A DNA stretch of 64,000 nt from Rhizobium hidalgonense (GCF_002914525.1 NZ_LODW01000049.1:78845-142844); one strand, 5' to 3'; shown: positions 19,280-28,446, numbered from the stretch's first letter. Notes: generated from the letters alone by a model not told the origin. Numbers and translations are program-made.

Positions 19280-20233
19280 TCACCCGCGGGAACGGCGCTG
19301 CAGCTCAGCGCTCTCCTGCCTCCATCGCAGTGGCAGAGCATCCGGGCGAAGCACGATCTGTTCGGGCGTGAAACGCCACAGCCGTTCCGCCCCTTGAAAG
19401 CCTGTAATTTCGGGCGAATCCAGCAGCACCTCGGTCCTCCCCGTCATCTGCAGCATATCGCCGGTTTCGAAATCGACGAAGACCAGCCCGGCCTTCGGGT
19501 TGACGAGGAAATTGCCCAGCGTGTTGAAGAACCGGTTGCCGGAAAAATCGGGAATGGTCAGCCCGCCCTCGGCGCTGACCCGCACGAAACCGGCATAACC
19601 GCCGCGATGGGAGACGTCCACCTGCCGCTCGCCATCCTCGCGATCGACATAGGAGGCGACGAAGAAGGTATCGGCGCTCTCGATCATTCGCCGCGTGCGA
19701 TCATCGAGGTGACCGGAATGCAGCGGCGTCATCGCTGTCGGCACATCGGGGTCGCGGACAAATTCTGAAGAGCGGGGCTGGATATATTGGGGGCAATTGC
19801 CGAAACTCTGGCCGACGCGCACACGGAAAGCGCCGGTATACGTCCTGCCGATCAGGCCGTTCAGCCGGTTGCGCCGCCGGGTCTCGAGTTGGATGCCGAG
19901 CATTGCGATCGCGTCGCCATCTTCCATGCCTGAATCCGCAGGATCGGCCGGGTCGCGCGGCAGACGGACGTCAAGAACCTCCGGCTCCGGTGAGGACATG
20001 AAACCCGGCCGCCCGGCCCGCACCGTCGCCCAGACATCGCCTTTGGCATCGACGGCGCCGAGCACTAGGAACGGCAGCATCGGAAAGAAAGCCCGATGCT
20101 GCTCCGGCATGGCCTTGCGGACGAAATTCCGTCCCGGCCCGTCCATGCGCTCGACGACGCCGACGCTGCGCTGCATGGCGAGTTCACCCTCATGCCAAGG
20201 CGAACTCACATCCTGTCTCGTCTGCTCAAGCAT
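19280..20233 (-). CDS. Pyridoxamine 5'-phosphate oxidase-like flavoprotein
   Basis: The protein of about 317 residues has two PNPOx-like split-barrel segments: PFLVLGAVDAKGDVWATVRAG-type sequence near 60-85, and FFVASYVDREDGERQVDVSHRGG near 190-212. The stretch SFGNCPQYIQPR occurs in a family of FMN-binding proteins often annotated with PNPOx and reductase neighbours. It probably binds flavin or a related cofactor; the substrate is unknown. The start at 20233 (MLEQTRQ) is chosen over the 7-residue longer form. It is 106 bp upstream of the NTF2-tetR operon on the same strand. Confidence 0.82.
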   Translation of the reverse strand: MLEQTRQDVSSPWHEGELAMQRSVGVVERMDGPGRNFVRKAMPEQHRAFFPMLPFLVLGAVDAKGDVWATVRAGRPGFMSSPEPEVLDVRLPRDPADPADSGMEDGDAIAMLGIQLETRRRNRLNGLIGRTYTGAFRVRVGQSFGNCPQYIQPRSSEFVRDPDVPTAMTPLHSGHLDDRTRRMIESADTFFVASYVDREDGERQVDVSHRGGYAGFVRVSAEGGLTIPDFSGNRFFNTLGNFLVNPKAGLVFVDFETGDMLQMTGRTEVLLDSPEITGFQGAERLWRFTPEQIVLRPDALPLRWRQESAELQRRSRG

Positions 20234-20293
20234 CACGAACCTCCTTACGGGCAACTTTGAGAAACCGGGACGGCGATCCCGCCCCGACGGGTT

Positions 20294-20905
20294 TTATGCG
20301 GCGAGGCCGATCTTCGTCTTGCGAAAGCCGACGAAACCCGGCAGCGCCTCGATGCGCGCAAGCCAGGCACGCACACCTGGATAGGCCGAGATATCGACAT
20401 TGCCCTCCGGGGCGTTGGCGATGTAGCTGTAGAGCGCGATGTCGGCGATCACCGGTCTGTCACCGAGCAGGAAATTGCGGCCGGAGAGCTCCGCCTCGAT
20501 CAGCGTGAGAATGCGATGCGCCCGGGCGATCACCTCGTCGGTGCGGAAATCGGCGCCGAAGACGGTGACCAGGCGGGCAGCACATGGTCCGTAGGCGATT
20601 TCGCCGGCTGCAACCGAGAGCCATTTCTGTATACGCGCCGCGGCCAATGCCTCTTCCGGCAGCCAGTTGGTGCGGCCATATTTGCGCGCGAGATAGACGA
20701 GGATGGCGGATGAATCGGCAATGACCGTGCCGTCATCGTCGAGAACAGGCACTTGACCGAAGGGATTGAGCTTCAGAAATTCCGGCGCCTTGTGGGCGCC
20801 TGCCGCCAAGTCGACCTCGACCAAATCATAGGGCACGCCAAGCAGCGACAGGAACAGGTGAGCCCGGTGCGAATGGCCGGAAAGCGGGTGATGATAGAGT
20901 TTCAT
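20294..20905 (-). CDS. Glutathione S-transferase family protein
   Basis: This 203-residue GST starts [20 protein letters not shown]; the N-terminal thioredoxin-like domain contains the GSH-contact region [20 protein letters not shown] (about 50-69), and a helical C-terminal domain follows. AAGGA/GGAAA lies upstream of the ATG at 20905; the longer frame has no support. It is divergent from a LysR gene with 141 bp between, so the LysR probably controls it. The electrophile substrate is unknown. Confidence 0.92.
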   Translation of the reverse strand: MKLYHHPLSGHSHRAHLFLSLLGVPYDLVEVDLAAGAHKAPEFLKLNPFGQVPVLDDDGTVIADSSAILVYLARKYGRTNWLPEEALAAARIQKWLSVAAGEIAYGPCAARLVTVFGADFRTDEVIARAHRILTLIEAELSGRNFLLGDRPVIADIALYSYIANAPEGNVDISAYPGVRAWLARIEALPGFVGFRKTKIGLAA

Positions 20906-20980
20906 GATGGTTTCCTTCGTTATTCCCGATTGGCGGGGATTGACGATGGCCGCTTCGAACCATCTGCGGGGCAATTTATT

Positions 20981-21020
20981 GCCTTCCACTTCAATGCAGT
21001 AGAATGCTAAACTGGAAGGC
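20981..21020. promoter_or_regulatory. Inverted repeat between GST and LysR genes
   Basis: GCCTTCCA (20981-20988) and TGGAAGGC (21013-21020) are perfect 8-bp arms in the divergent promoter region. A smaller GCAAT-TT-ATTGC palindrome (20971-20982) abuts it. Both are candidate LysR binding or activation sites. Confidence 0.5.
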
Positions 21021-21046
21021 ATATTATCAATTTATGGAAGGATAGG

Positions 21047-21973
21047 ATGGATCGCCTGGACGCCATGACCGTGCTTTTGGCCGTTGTCGAACAGGGCAGC
21101 CTGTCGGCCGCCGCACGGCATCTGCGCTCGCCACTCGCAACCGTCAGCCGCAAGGTTTCGGAACTGGAAACACATCTCGGCAGCCGGCTGCTGCAAAGGA
21201 CCAACCGGAAGGTGGCGCTGACGGAGGCCGGCCGCTCCTATGTCGAGGCGGCGCGGGAAATTCTCGATCGGGTGGAAGAGGCGGAACGGGCGGCGGCCGG
21301 CGAATACAGCGCGCCGAAGGGCGAGTTGACGATGACCGCACCAATCGTCTTCGGACGGTTGCATGTCTTGCCTGTGGTGGTGGACTTCTTGAAGGCCTAT
21401 CCCGATATCAATCTGCGCCTGATGCTTGGCGACCGGCTGTCGAACCTCGTCGAGGATCATATCGATGTGGCGCTCCGGATCGGCAACCTGCCGGACAGCA
21501 ACCTGATCGCCATCAGGCTGGGCTCGATCCGCCGGACGGTCTATGCCAGTCCGGATTACCTGACGCGGCACGCGACACCGCGGCATCCGGGCGATCTCTC
21601 CACCCATGACTGCGTCACCTTCGAGGGCATGGCCTCGAAAGTGAGCTGGACTTTCGCCGAGGGCAAACGCGATCTCCCCGTGTCGATCCGTTCACGTCTT
21701 GCCGTCAACACCGCCGAGGCCGCGGTCGATGCGGCGGTCGCCGGCCTCGGCATCACCCGGGTGCTCTCCTACCAGGCCGCACGCGCCGAGGCGGCAGGCC
21801 TGCTGGTGCCGCTGCTTGCCGATTTCGAAGCGCCGCCGGCGCCGGTGCATCTCGTCTACCCCACACAGGGATTGGTGCCGCTGAAATTGCGGGCCCTGCT
21901 CGATTTCGCCACGCCGCGCCTGCGCGCGACGCTCAACAAGTCTCAAGCCAGCCTACCCTCTTCTGCCTTGTAG
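21047..21973 (+). CDS. LysR family transcriptional regulator
   Basis: The 308-residue protein has an N-terminal winged helix (MTVLLAVVEQGSLSAAARHL, then SPLATVSRKVSELETHLGS) and a periplasmic-binding-like effector domain. It is of the CrgA/DmlR-like LTTR type. The divergent GST gene is its likely target. Its stop overlaps the convergent DUF983 gene by 31 bp. Confidence 0.93.
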   Translation: MDRLDAMTVLLAVVEQGSLSAAARHLRSPLATVSRKVSELETHLGSRLLQRTNRKVALTEAGRSYVEAAREILDRVEEAERAAAGEYSAPKGELTMTAPIVFGRLHVLPVVVDFLKAYPDINLRLMLGDRLSNLVEDHIDVALRIGNLPDSNLIAIRLGSIRRTVYASPDYLTRHATPRHPGDLSTHDCVTFEGMASKVSWTFAEGKRDLPVSIRSRLAVNTAEAAVDAAVAGLGITRVLSYQAARAEAAGLLVPLLADFEAPPAPVHLVYPTQGLVPLKLRALLDFATPRLRATLNKSQASLPSSAL

Positions 21974-22311
21974 AAATACTGGCTGGCGACCAGCCAGCCC
22001 TTCAGCGGCCGCAGTGGTGGAATGCAGGTGGCGAGCATGAATGGGCCGGTGATCAGAAGATGCACCCAGATCGGCGCCGTAAACGCCACCTCCAGCCAGA
22101 CGCCGAGCAACACGCTCGGGATGCAGGCAAAGCAGATGACGAAGAAAGCCGGGCCGTCAGCCGGATCGGCGAAGGAATAATCGAGGCCGCAAGCCTCGCA
22201 TGCCGGCTGCAACGTTAGGAAGCCCTTGAACATATGGCCTTGGCCACAGCGTGGGCAACGCCCCCTGATACCGGTCTGCAGCGGAGGAAGCGGGGGAAAT
22301 TCGGTCTCCAT
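21943..22311 (-). CDS. DUF983 family membrane protein
   Basis: The protein of about 122 residues has two zinc-ribbon-like cysteine pairs (CPRCGQG and CEACGLD) at the N-terminus, then two membrane helices (about 55-80 and 84-105). This is the DUF983 pattern widespread in Alphaproteobacteria, of unknown function and often near cytochrome oxidase genes. I put the start at 22311 (METEFPPLP); the longer frame would run into an operator-like palindrome. The last 31 bp overlap the LysR gene. Confidence 0.88.
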   Translation of the reverse strand: METEFPPLPPLQTGIRGRCPRCGQGHMFKGFLTLQPACEACGLDYSFADPADGPAFFVICFACIPSVLLGVWLEVAFTAPIWVHLLITGPFMLATCIPPLRPLKGWLVASQYFYKAEEGRLA

Positions 22312-22611
22312 GATGATCTCGCCTTGTTCTGCGCGGGCATTCAAACCTATCAATGCCCAGCAATGTATGCATACAATATAGATACATTGCCTACACATTA
22401 CCAGTCAACTCGTCAGAATGCCGCACACTTCCCTTGGCCCGGCGGCGGCTGACCGCAGATTTTCCACGCACCATCGCGACCCGCAGGCCCGACGCCTCAA
22501 CCGATAGCGGGAAACCCAGCGGCGCAGTTCGTCGAGACGGATAGTCTCGCGGCGATCGGCCCGAGCGCTTCAAATCGGATGCGCATGACGGGTTCAGCGG
22601 CGATGCTAGCC
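22312..22611. other. Intergenic region with an inverted repeat (DUF983 / MocR gene end)
   Basis: About 300 bp without a credible gene. CAATGTAT (22361-22368) and ATACATTG (22382-22389) are perfect arms about 13 bp apart; the first overlaps TGTATGCATACA, a perfect 12-bp palindrome of a kind bound by some GntR-family regulators. It lies upstream of the DUF983 gene. The rest shows nothing clear. Confidence 0.5.
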
Positions 22612-24015
22612 TCAGAAGAACGAGGCGGCCATCTCAGGCGGGCCTTCCAGCGCATGGGCCATGAATTCCAGCGCGCCCTGCAGCTTCTCCCGGGTAATCG
22701 GTCCACCGAGACAGATCCGCACGGCCTCCGGTGCAGCGCCCTCGGCCGTGAAGGCGTCGCTTGCGACGACGCCGATGCCGGAGGATCGCATGTGGCTGCC
22801 GAAGGTGGAGCGGGTCCAGCCATTGAAGAGCGGCAGCCAGATATTGAAACTGATCGGATCCGCACGGTAGCTGCCGGCCGGCAGGATGGCGGCGACCATC
22901 TGCTGACGGGCGGCGGCTTCCATGCGGATGAAGCGCAGGATCGCATCGGCGGTGCCGTCCTCGATCCAGCGGGTGGCGAGCGCCACGGTCAGCGGCGAGG
23001 CCATGACATTGTTGGCGCGCATGGCGCTGACGAAGGGCCAGACGGCCTTGCTGTCCGGCGCCACGACATAGGCAAGACGCAGCCCCGCGCCGATGCATTT
23101 CGCCAGCCCGCCGATATGCCAGGTGAGATCGGGCGCCGTTGCCGCAAGCGGCGGCGGACCTTCCAGCGGAATGAAGCCGTAGGCATCGTCCTCGACGATC
23201 GGAACGTGATATTTGCGGGCAACGGCTGCGATTTCCTCGCGGCGTTTGGCCGGGATGGTCAGCGTCGTCGGATTCTGCAGCGTCGGATTGAGATAGAGCG
23301 CCTTCGGCTTCAATCTCTCGCAGGCTGTGGTAAAAGCGTCCGGCAGAATACCGTCCTCGTCCATTGGCAGACCGGTCAGATTGAGCCGCAACTGGGCGGC
23401 GATCGAGCGAATGCCGGGATAGGTGATGCTTTCCGAAAGTACGGTCTCACCCGGTTTTGCCAGCAGGCCGAAAATCGCCAACAGAGCCGGATGTGCGCCC
23501 GGCGTCACGAAGATCCGCTCCTGCGAGGGCTTTAGACCGCGACGGTCGAGCCAGGCGGCGGCAGCCTCCTTGTCCATGCCGGAGCCGCCGAAACCCTGAT
23601 AGCGCAGAAGCGGAATGAGGTTGGCTGTCACCGCAACCATACCCTCGCGCATGCGGATGATCAGTTCCGGGTCATCCGGTTCCGGCGGCATGTTCATCGA
23701 AAAATCGACGACGGCGACGCGGCGCGGATCGGGCGCAGCGCCCGGCGCGAAACCCTGGCGCTGCTTGTCCACACCGCCGGTGACGAAGGTGCCGCGGCCG
23801 ACATGCGAATCGACAAGCCCGCGCTTCTGCGCCTCGACATAACCTCGCGCCACCGTGGTGAAATCGACATTCAGCCGCTTGGCGAGTTCGCGCTGCGGCG
23901 GCAGCCGGTCCCCGAGCACCAGAGCGCCGCTGCGCAGATCCATTTCGATCACATCGGCGATCGCCATATAACGGGGGCTGCTGCTGCGGCTGAGATCGGG
24001 ATGCCAGTTCTTCAT
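22612..24015 (-). CDS. MocR-type regulator: GntR helix-turn-helix fused to PLP aminotransferase fold
   Basis: The 467-residue protein has a GntR winged helix (LPPQRELAKRLNVDFTTVARGY, about 40-61) joined to a fold-type I aminotransferase domain (about 105-460). The PLP lysine is probably in GGLAKCIGAGLRLAY. MocR proteins sense PLP or amine compounds rather than catalyse transamination, and usually regulate a neighbouring gene. I set the start at 24015 (MKNWHPD). The divergent neighbour, 200 bp away, is the HtrA-like gene; whether it is a target is unknown. Confidence 0.93.
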   Translation of the reverse strand: MKNWHPDLSRSSSPRYMAIADVIEMDLRSGALVLGDRLPPQRELAKRLNVDFTTVARGYVEAQKRGLVDSHVGRGTFVTGGVDKQRQGFAPGAAPDPRRVAVVDFSMNMPPEPDDPELIIRMREGMVAVTANLIPLLRYQGFGGSGMDKEAAAAWLDRRGLKPSQERIFVTPGAHPALLAIFGLLAKPGETVLSESITYPGIRSIAAQLRLNLTGLPMDEDGILPDAFTTACERLKPKALYLNPTLQNPTTLTIPAKRREEIAAVARKYHVPIVEDDAYGFIPLEGPPPLAATAPDLTWHIGGLAKCIGAGLRLAYVVAPDSKAVWPFVSAMRANNVMASPLTVALATRWIEDGTADAILRFIRMEAAARQQMVAAILPAGSYRADPISFNIWLPLFNGWTRSTFGSHMRSSGIGVVASDAFTAEGAAPEAVRICLGGPITREKLQGALEFMAHALEGPPEMAASFF

Positions 24016-24215
24016 GTCGTAATCCGCGTCAGTCTGATTGCTGATGGGATTGACTGTATATTGTTGCGTGGCGCCGCTGTCCACTGCGCCATGGAGTTGG
24101 TTTCGCAAATTCCCTCCCCTGCAGTCTTGCCGCCGCCCAACCATCTTCTTACTTATTCAAGGTGGAATGCGCCGGATTTCAGTCCTTCGTACCGGCGGCC
24201 CAGCGGGATGAAAGC

Positions 24216-25121
24216 ATGAATATCGATCCGATTTTGCGGTCAGTCGTGGCCGTCCGTTCCTCCATTCCGGAAGATGCCTTTACGGCGGAAACGCTGGGAA
24301 CCGTCCGGGAAGGCAGCGGCGTGGTCATTCGCGACAATGGGCTGGTGCTGACCATCGGCTATCTCATCACCGAGGCCGAAGAGGTGTGGCTGACCACCCA
24401 TGACGGGCGTGTCGTTCCCGCCCATGCCCTCGCCTATGATCAGGAAAGCGGCTTCGGCCTGGTGCAGGCGCTTGGGGTGCTTGATGCGCCGGCGGTGGAT
24501 CTCGGCGACGCGGCAAGCGCCAAGGCCGGCGACCCCGTCGTGCTTGCCGATGGCATCGGAGAATTCGTCGAGGCAAACATCGTCGCCCGGCAGGAATTCG
24601 CCGGCTACTGGGAATATCTGCTCGATGAGGCGATTTTCACGGCGCCGGCTCACCCCTCATGGGGCGGTGCGGCGCTGATCGGTTCGGACGGGAAGCTTCT
24701 CGGCATCGGTTCGCTTCGCCTGCAAATGAGCCAGGGCGACGAAGTCGCCGATATCAACATGGTCGTGCCGATCGATCTGCTCACGCCAATCCTCGACGAT
24801 CTGTTGAATCGCGGCCAGGTCAACAAGCCGCCGCGGCCCTGGCTCGGTGCATTCTCCGCCGAGAGCAATGGCGGCGTGGTGGTAATGAGCGTGGCCGAAG
24901 GCGGGCCGGCAGCCCAGGCGGGCCTGCGGCAGGGCGATATCATCTCGGAGATCCGCGACGAAGAGGTCGACGGCCTGGCCGATTTCTACCGCAAGGTCTG
25001 GAACAGTGGCCCGGCCGGCGCCGAGATTCCGATGCGGATCCTCAGGAATGGCCGTGAAGCCTGGCTGCGCATCAAATCCGCCGACCGCAACAGCTTTTTG
25101 AAAAAACCGCAATTGCAGTAA
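24216..25121 (+). CDS. HtrA-like PDZ protein lacking the catalytic triad (pseudoprotease)
   Basis: The 301-residue protein has a DegP/HtrA-type trypsin fold (GSGVVIRDNGLVLTIGYLI near 33-51) and one PDZ domain (about 205-290), but no signal peptide. Aligned by eye with DegP, the catalytic His is Tyr49 (TIGYLI instead of TNNHVV), the Asp is Gly79 (DQESGFGLV instead of DPxTDLAVL) and the Ser is Trp149 (PSWGGA instead of GNSGGP). All three are gone while the surrounding motif remains, so it probably binds peptides or proteins in the cytoplasm without cutting. It is usually annotated as a serine protease. It is divergent from the MocR gene. Confidence 0.85.
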   Translation: MNIDPILRSVVAVRSSIPEDAFTAETLGTVREGSGVVIRDNGLVLTIGYLITEAEEVWLTTHDGRVVPAHALAYDQESGFGLVQALGVLDAPAVDLGDAASAKAGDPVVLADGIGEFVEANIVARQEFAGYWEYLLDEAIFTAPAHPSWGGAALIGSDGKLLGIGSLRLQMSQGDEVADINMVVPIDLLTPILDDLLNRGQVNKPPRPWLGAFSAESNGGVVVMSVAEGGPAAQAGLRQGDIISEIRDEEVDGLADFYRKVWNSGPAGAEIPMRILRNGREAWLRIKSADRNSFLKKPQLQ

Positions 25122-25160
25122 GGCCGCGCCGCCCTTCGCGACCTCTGTCTGCAGGCAATT

Positions 25161-26048
25161 CTATCGGCGGAGATCCCCGGCGACCCAGCCGATCACCGCC
25201 TTCACCCGTCGCGGCACGAACTGCCGAGACGGGTGAACGGCATGGATGGGCAGGCTGTACTTTTCCCAATCGCCGAGCACCTCGGTCAGCCGTCCCGCGG
25301 CAATGTCTTCCTCCACCAGAACCTCAGGCGCATAGACGATGCCGGCACCTTCCACCGCGGCAACCCGCATGGCTTCGCCATTGTCGATACCGATATTGCT
25401 GTTGATCTTTGCCGCCACCACCCGTCCATCCCGATCTTCGAAATGCCATTGATCCCGCGGGACGAGGTTGAGGCTGAGGATGCAGCGATGCCGTTCCAAC
25501 TGCTCGGGATGAGCCGGCACGCCGTTCTTGTCGAGATAAGCGGGAGAGGCGCAGCAGACGAAGCGATAAGTGCCGATCCTTCTTGCGATCAAGGAAGACG
25601 GGCGCAACTGCGCCACCCGAATGGCAAGGTCATAACCTTCCGAAATCATATCGACGTTACGGTCGGTAAGATTGAGCTCCAGGCTGACAGCGGGATGTCG
25701 ATTGGCGAAGCGAGCGATGGACGATGCCAGCCGCTTTACCCCCAGAGTGGTCGGGCCGCTGATGCGGAGGTGGCCGGATATCTCGTCGTTCTGCGGCCCG
25801 GCGAGATCGTTCAACTGCTCTAGCTCATCGATGACCCGGCTTGCTCTCTCTAGAAACCTGACACCGATCTCGGTGAGCCTCTGGGTTCGGGTGGTGCGCT
25901 CGATCAGCTTGACGCCATAGTCCGTCTCCAAAGCCTGAATACGGCGGCCCACCATGGCGGGCGACAGGTTGAGCCTGGCGGCAGCCTTCGCGAAGCTACC
26001 TGATGTCGCAGCGGCGACAAAGGTCTGCAGGTTGGTGAGATCGTTCAT
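25161..26048 (-). CDS. LysR family transcriptional regulator
   Basis: This 295-residue LTTR has an N-terminal helix-turn-helix (TNLQTFVAAATSGSFAKAAA, then LSPAMVGRRIQALE) and a substrate-binding-like effector domain. It is similar to the previous LysR in type. It is divergent from an NADPH-dependent oxidoreductase gene 102 bp away, its probable target, with a palindromic AT-rich site between them. Confidence 0.93.
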   Translation of the reverse strand: MNDLTNLQTFVAAATSGSFAKAAARLNLSPAMVGRRIQALETDYGVKLIERTTRTQRLTEIGVRFLERASRVIDELEQLNDLAGPQNDEISGHLRISGPTTLGVKRLASSIARFANRHPAVSLELNLTDRNVDMISEGYDLAIRVAQLRPSSLIARRIGTYRFVCCASPAYLDKNGVPAHPEQLERHRCILSLNLVPRDQWHFEDRDGRVVAAKINSNIGIDNGEAMRVAAVEGAGIVYAPEVLVEEDIAAGRLTEVLGDWEKYSLPIHAVHPSRQFVPRRVKAVIGWVAGDLRR

Positions 26049-26060
26049 TCGATACTTTTA

Positions 26061-26078
26061 TGCAATTATATAATCGCA
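26061..26078. promoter_or_regulatory. AT-rich palindrome between LysR and oxidoreductase genes
   Basis: TGCA-ATTATATAAT-CGCA has a perfect 10-bp palindromic core (ATTATATAAT) and nearly symmetric flanks. It lies 13 bp upstream of the LysR start and about 73 bp before the divergent gene; it is a candidate LysR site overlapping the -10 region. Confidence 0.4.
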
Positions 26079-26150
26079 TTCAATGCCATTAAAGATGGGA
26101 TCGCGGTCGGCTATATCCGAGACATTCAATCTCACCAAGGAGACGACCAC

Positions 26151-26768
26151 ATGAAAACCGCCATCATCGGAACTGGAAACATGGGTGCCGGCCTGGCCCG
26201 TCGGCTGGCCGGCAAGCGCGATCTCATCCTCGCATCGCGCAACGAGGCCGCGGCAAAGTCGCTGGCAGCGGAGATCGGTGCTTCGAGCGCGCCGATCGCG
26301 AGCGCCGTGGCGCAAGCCGACATTGTGGTGCTGGCGCTGCCTTATGCTTCGGCACTCGAGTTTGCCGGCGCTGCGGCGCTGGAAGGCAAGATTGTCATCG
26401 ACATTACCAACCCGCTCAAACCGGATTTCTCCGGCCTGCTGTTTGGCCATGATACGTCGGCCGCCGAAGAGATCCAGCGCCAGGCCGCAGGCGCCAAGGT
26501 CGTGAAGGCCTTCAACACGATCTTTGCCGAGCTTTTTGCTGCCTCTCCCGATCAGACCGTCACTCTTCCGGTCTTCCTGGCCGGCGACGAAGACGCCGTC
26601 GAAACCGCCGCGGCGTTGGTCAAGGACGCCGGCTTCGCTGTCGAGAAGACCGGATCGCTGGACGCCGCTCGCCTGCTCGAGCCCTTGGGCATGCTCAACA
26701 TCCGCCTCGGTTACGGCTTGGGCCGCGGTACCGGCATTGCTCCGAAATGGGCTGCCGTGAAAGCCTGA
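26151..26768 (+). CDS. NADPH-dependent F420 reductase-like oxidoreductase
   Basis: The 205-residue protein starts with a Rossmann fingerprint (IIGTGNMGAGLARRLAG). The pattern DIVVLALPYASALEF and DITNPLKPDFSG follows, then KVVKAFNTIFAELF, which together mark the F420_oxidored/NADP-binding family (COG2085). Rhizobia do not make F420, so it is likely to act on another small molecule using NADPH. AAGGAGA precedes the ATG by about 9 bases. It is divergent from the LysR gene. Confidence 0.9.
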   Translation: MKTAIIGTGNMGAGLARRLAGKRDLILASRNEAAAKSLAAEIGASSAPIASAVAQADIVVLALPYASALEFAGAAALEGKIVIDITNPLKPDFSGLLFGHDTSAAEEIQRQAAGAKVVKAFNTIFAELFAASPDQTVTLPVFLAGDEDAVETAAALVKDAGFAVEKTGSLDAARLLEPLGMLNIRLGYGLGRGTGIAPKWAAVKA

Positions 26769-26951
26769 TGTGAGGACTGGCCGCGCGCGTGCGGGGCCAG
26801 TCATTCGGGCTGCTGGGCCGGAAGGGTTTGCTGGCAATGGTCACGCCGACCGCTCCCGACAGCGGGTTCGTTGACTTCGGAGAGCGGTTGAAAGATGGTG
26901 ATGCCGCATCACCCCGAATCCGGATCGGCGTGTTATAGGAGTTTGCGGTCC

Positions 26952-27332
26952 ATGTTCGATCATATCTCCCTCGGCGTCAAAGACCTCGAAAGAGCCCGGC
27001 GCTTCTACGATGCAGCGCTGGCGCCGCTCGGATATGAGCGCCTGGCCAATGCCGACACGATGATCGGTTACGGCCCGGAAAGGGTCGGGTTGTGGATCAT
27101 GCAAGTCGAGCATCCGGTTGTTGCCGATCTCAGATCCGGACTGCATTTCTGCTTCGTCGCCCCCAACGAAGCCGCGGTCGATGCCTTTCATGCAGCCGCC
27201 GTTGCATCCGGCGGCACGGATAATGGCGAACCGGGCATCCGGCCGGATTACGGGCAGTTCTATTACGCCGCCTTCATCATCGACCCGGACGGCTACCGCC
27301 TCGAAGCCTATTTCCACAAGGGTGAGCTCTAA
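26952..27332 (+). CDS. VOC (glyoxalase/bleomycin-resistance) family protein
   Basis: This 126-residue single VOC module starts MFDHISLGVKDLERARRFYDAAL, and the C-terminal half has GQFYYAAFIIDPDGYRLEAYF with the second metal-binding Glu. The first metal ligand would be His4. It is the usual size for stand-alone glyoxalase-like proteins; substrate unknown. AGGAG lies about 12 bases before the chosen ATG. The frame extends 19 codons upstream without support. Confidence 0.88.
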   Translation: MFDHISLGVKDLERARRFYDAALAPLGYERLANADTMIGYGPERVGLWIMQVEHPVVADLRSGLHFCFVAPNEAAVDAFHAAAVASGGTDNGEPGIRPDYGQFYYAAFIIDPDGYRLEAYFHKGEL

Positions 27333-27348
27333 CCGGCTCTATCTTTAA

Positions 27349-27364
27349 GCAATTCCGGACGGAA
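27349..27364. repeat. Fragment of the GCAATTCCGGACGG repeat
   Basis: The 16 bases GCAATTCCGGACGGAA match the left end of the intergenic repeat seen three times at 48029-48190. Only this end is present here, between the VOC and LysR genes. Confidence 0.45.
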
Positions 27365-27378
27365 CGCGGCGACATGTA

Positions 27379-28341
27379 TCACGCCGCCGCTCTCGATATT
27401 GCGACGCGGCAGCCGGAGGCTTCGAGCGCCTCGCCGGCGACGTCGAGGAACAGGCGGCGGAACCAGCGCGCCCGGCCATCGGCCTGGTCGACCCGGCGAT
27501 AGAGCATGGTCACCGGATCGGCCGGCAGCGAAATCGGCGGCGTTGAGATGGTCAGCCCATGCAATTGCGCCGTGCAGCGGCCGATCGATTCCGGCACGGT
27601 GGCGATGGCGGGCATCGCCCGCAGCGCCGTCGGCAGGGCGGAAAAGCGCGGCACCGTCGCCACCACCCGCCTGACATGGCCGGTGCGGCTCAGTGCGGTG
27701 TCGATGCTGGTCGAGGCATTGCCCTCGAACGAGACTGTGACGTGCGCGACATTGGCGAAATCCTCAAGACTCAATGGCGCTTTCAGTTTGAGCTGAACCT
27801 CGTCGTAAATGCACATCGAAGCTTGGTTGAACAGCGGCGCGCGGATGTGCCAGGAGGCCGGCTCGTCATGCATGGAAACGCTGAAATCGAAGACGCCCTC
27901 GTCCAGCCGGCGAGCGGCATCGCGCTTTTCCGAAGCGATGCCGATCAGCCGGGCGCCAGGTGAGAGCTGCAGCAGGCGTGCGGCAAGCGGGCCGAAGAAG
28001 GCCGATTCGAGATTGTCGCACATGCCGATGCGAAACTCGCCCTGCCAGCTTGCCGGATCGAATTCGGCCTGCGGGCGGATGGCGCGCTCGATACCCGACA
28101 GCGCATCCTCGATCGCCGGCGCAATGGAAAGCGCGCGCGGCGTCGGCTGCAGGCCGCGGCCGACGCGCACGAACAATTCGTCGTCCAGCGCCTCGCGCAG
28201 CCGCCGCAAAGCAGCCGAGAGGCCGGGCTGGCCAAGCAGCAGCCGCTCGGCGGCGCGGCTGACATTGCGCTCCTGCATCAGCACCGAAAAAGCCAGCAGC
28301 AGGTTCAGGTCGATTTTGCGAAGCGTGGCATCATTCATCAT
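27379..28341 (-). CDS. LysR family transcriptional regulator
   Basis: This 320-residue LTTR of the NodD/PcaQ-like size class has the DNA-binding domain KIDLNLLLAFSVLMQERNVS, then GQPGLSAALRRLREAL. ATGs at 28341 and 28338 are equivalent. It is divergent from an MFS drug-transporter gene 105 bp away, the common layout of a LysR controlling an efflux pump. Confidence 0.93.
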   Translation of the reverse strand: MMNDATLRKIDLNLLLAFSVLMQERNVSRAAERLLLGQPGLSAALRRLREALDDELFVRVGRGLQPTPRALSIAPAIEDALSGIERAIRPQAEFDPASWQGEFRIGMCDNLESAFFGPLAARLLQLSPGARLIGIASEKRDAARRLDEGVFDFSVSMHDEPASWHIRAPLFNQASMCIYDEVQLKLKAPLSLEDFANVAHVTVSFEGNASTSIDTALSRTGHVRRVVATVPRFSALPTALRAMPAIATVPESIGRCTAQLHGLTISTPPISLPADPVTMLYRRVDQADGRARWFRRLFLDVAGEALEASGCRVAISRAAA

Positions 28342-28446
28342 TGTGAGTAATACCTGGCATAGCTACTATCAATTTGCAATAGGAATGGAAGCTGTACATT
28401 TTCTCGTTCCCTGCCGCCCGGCGGCAGCAAAGAAGGAACGATTTCG

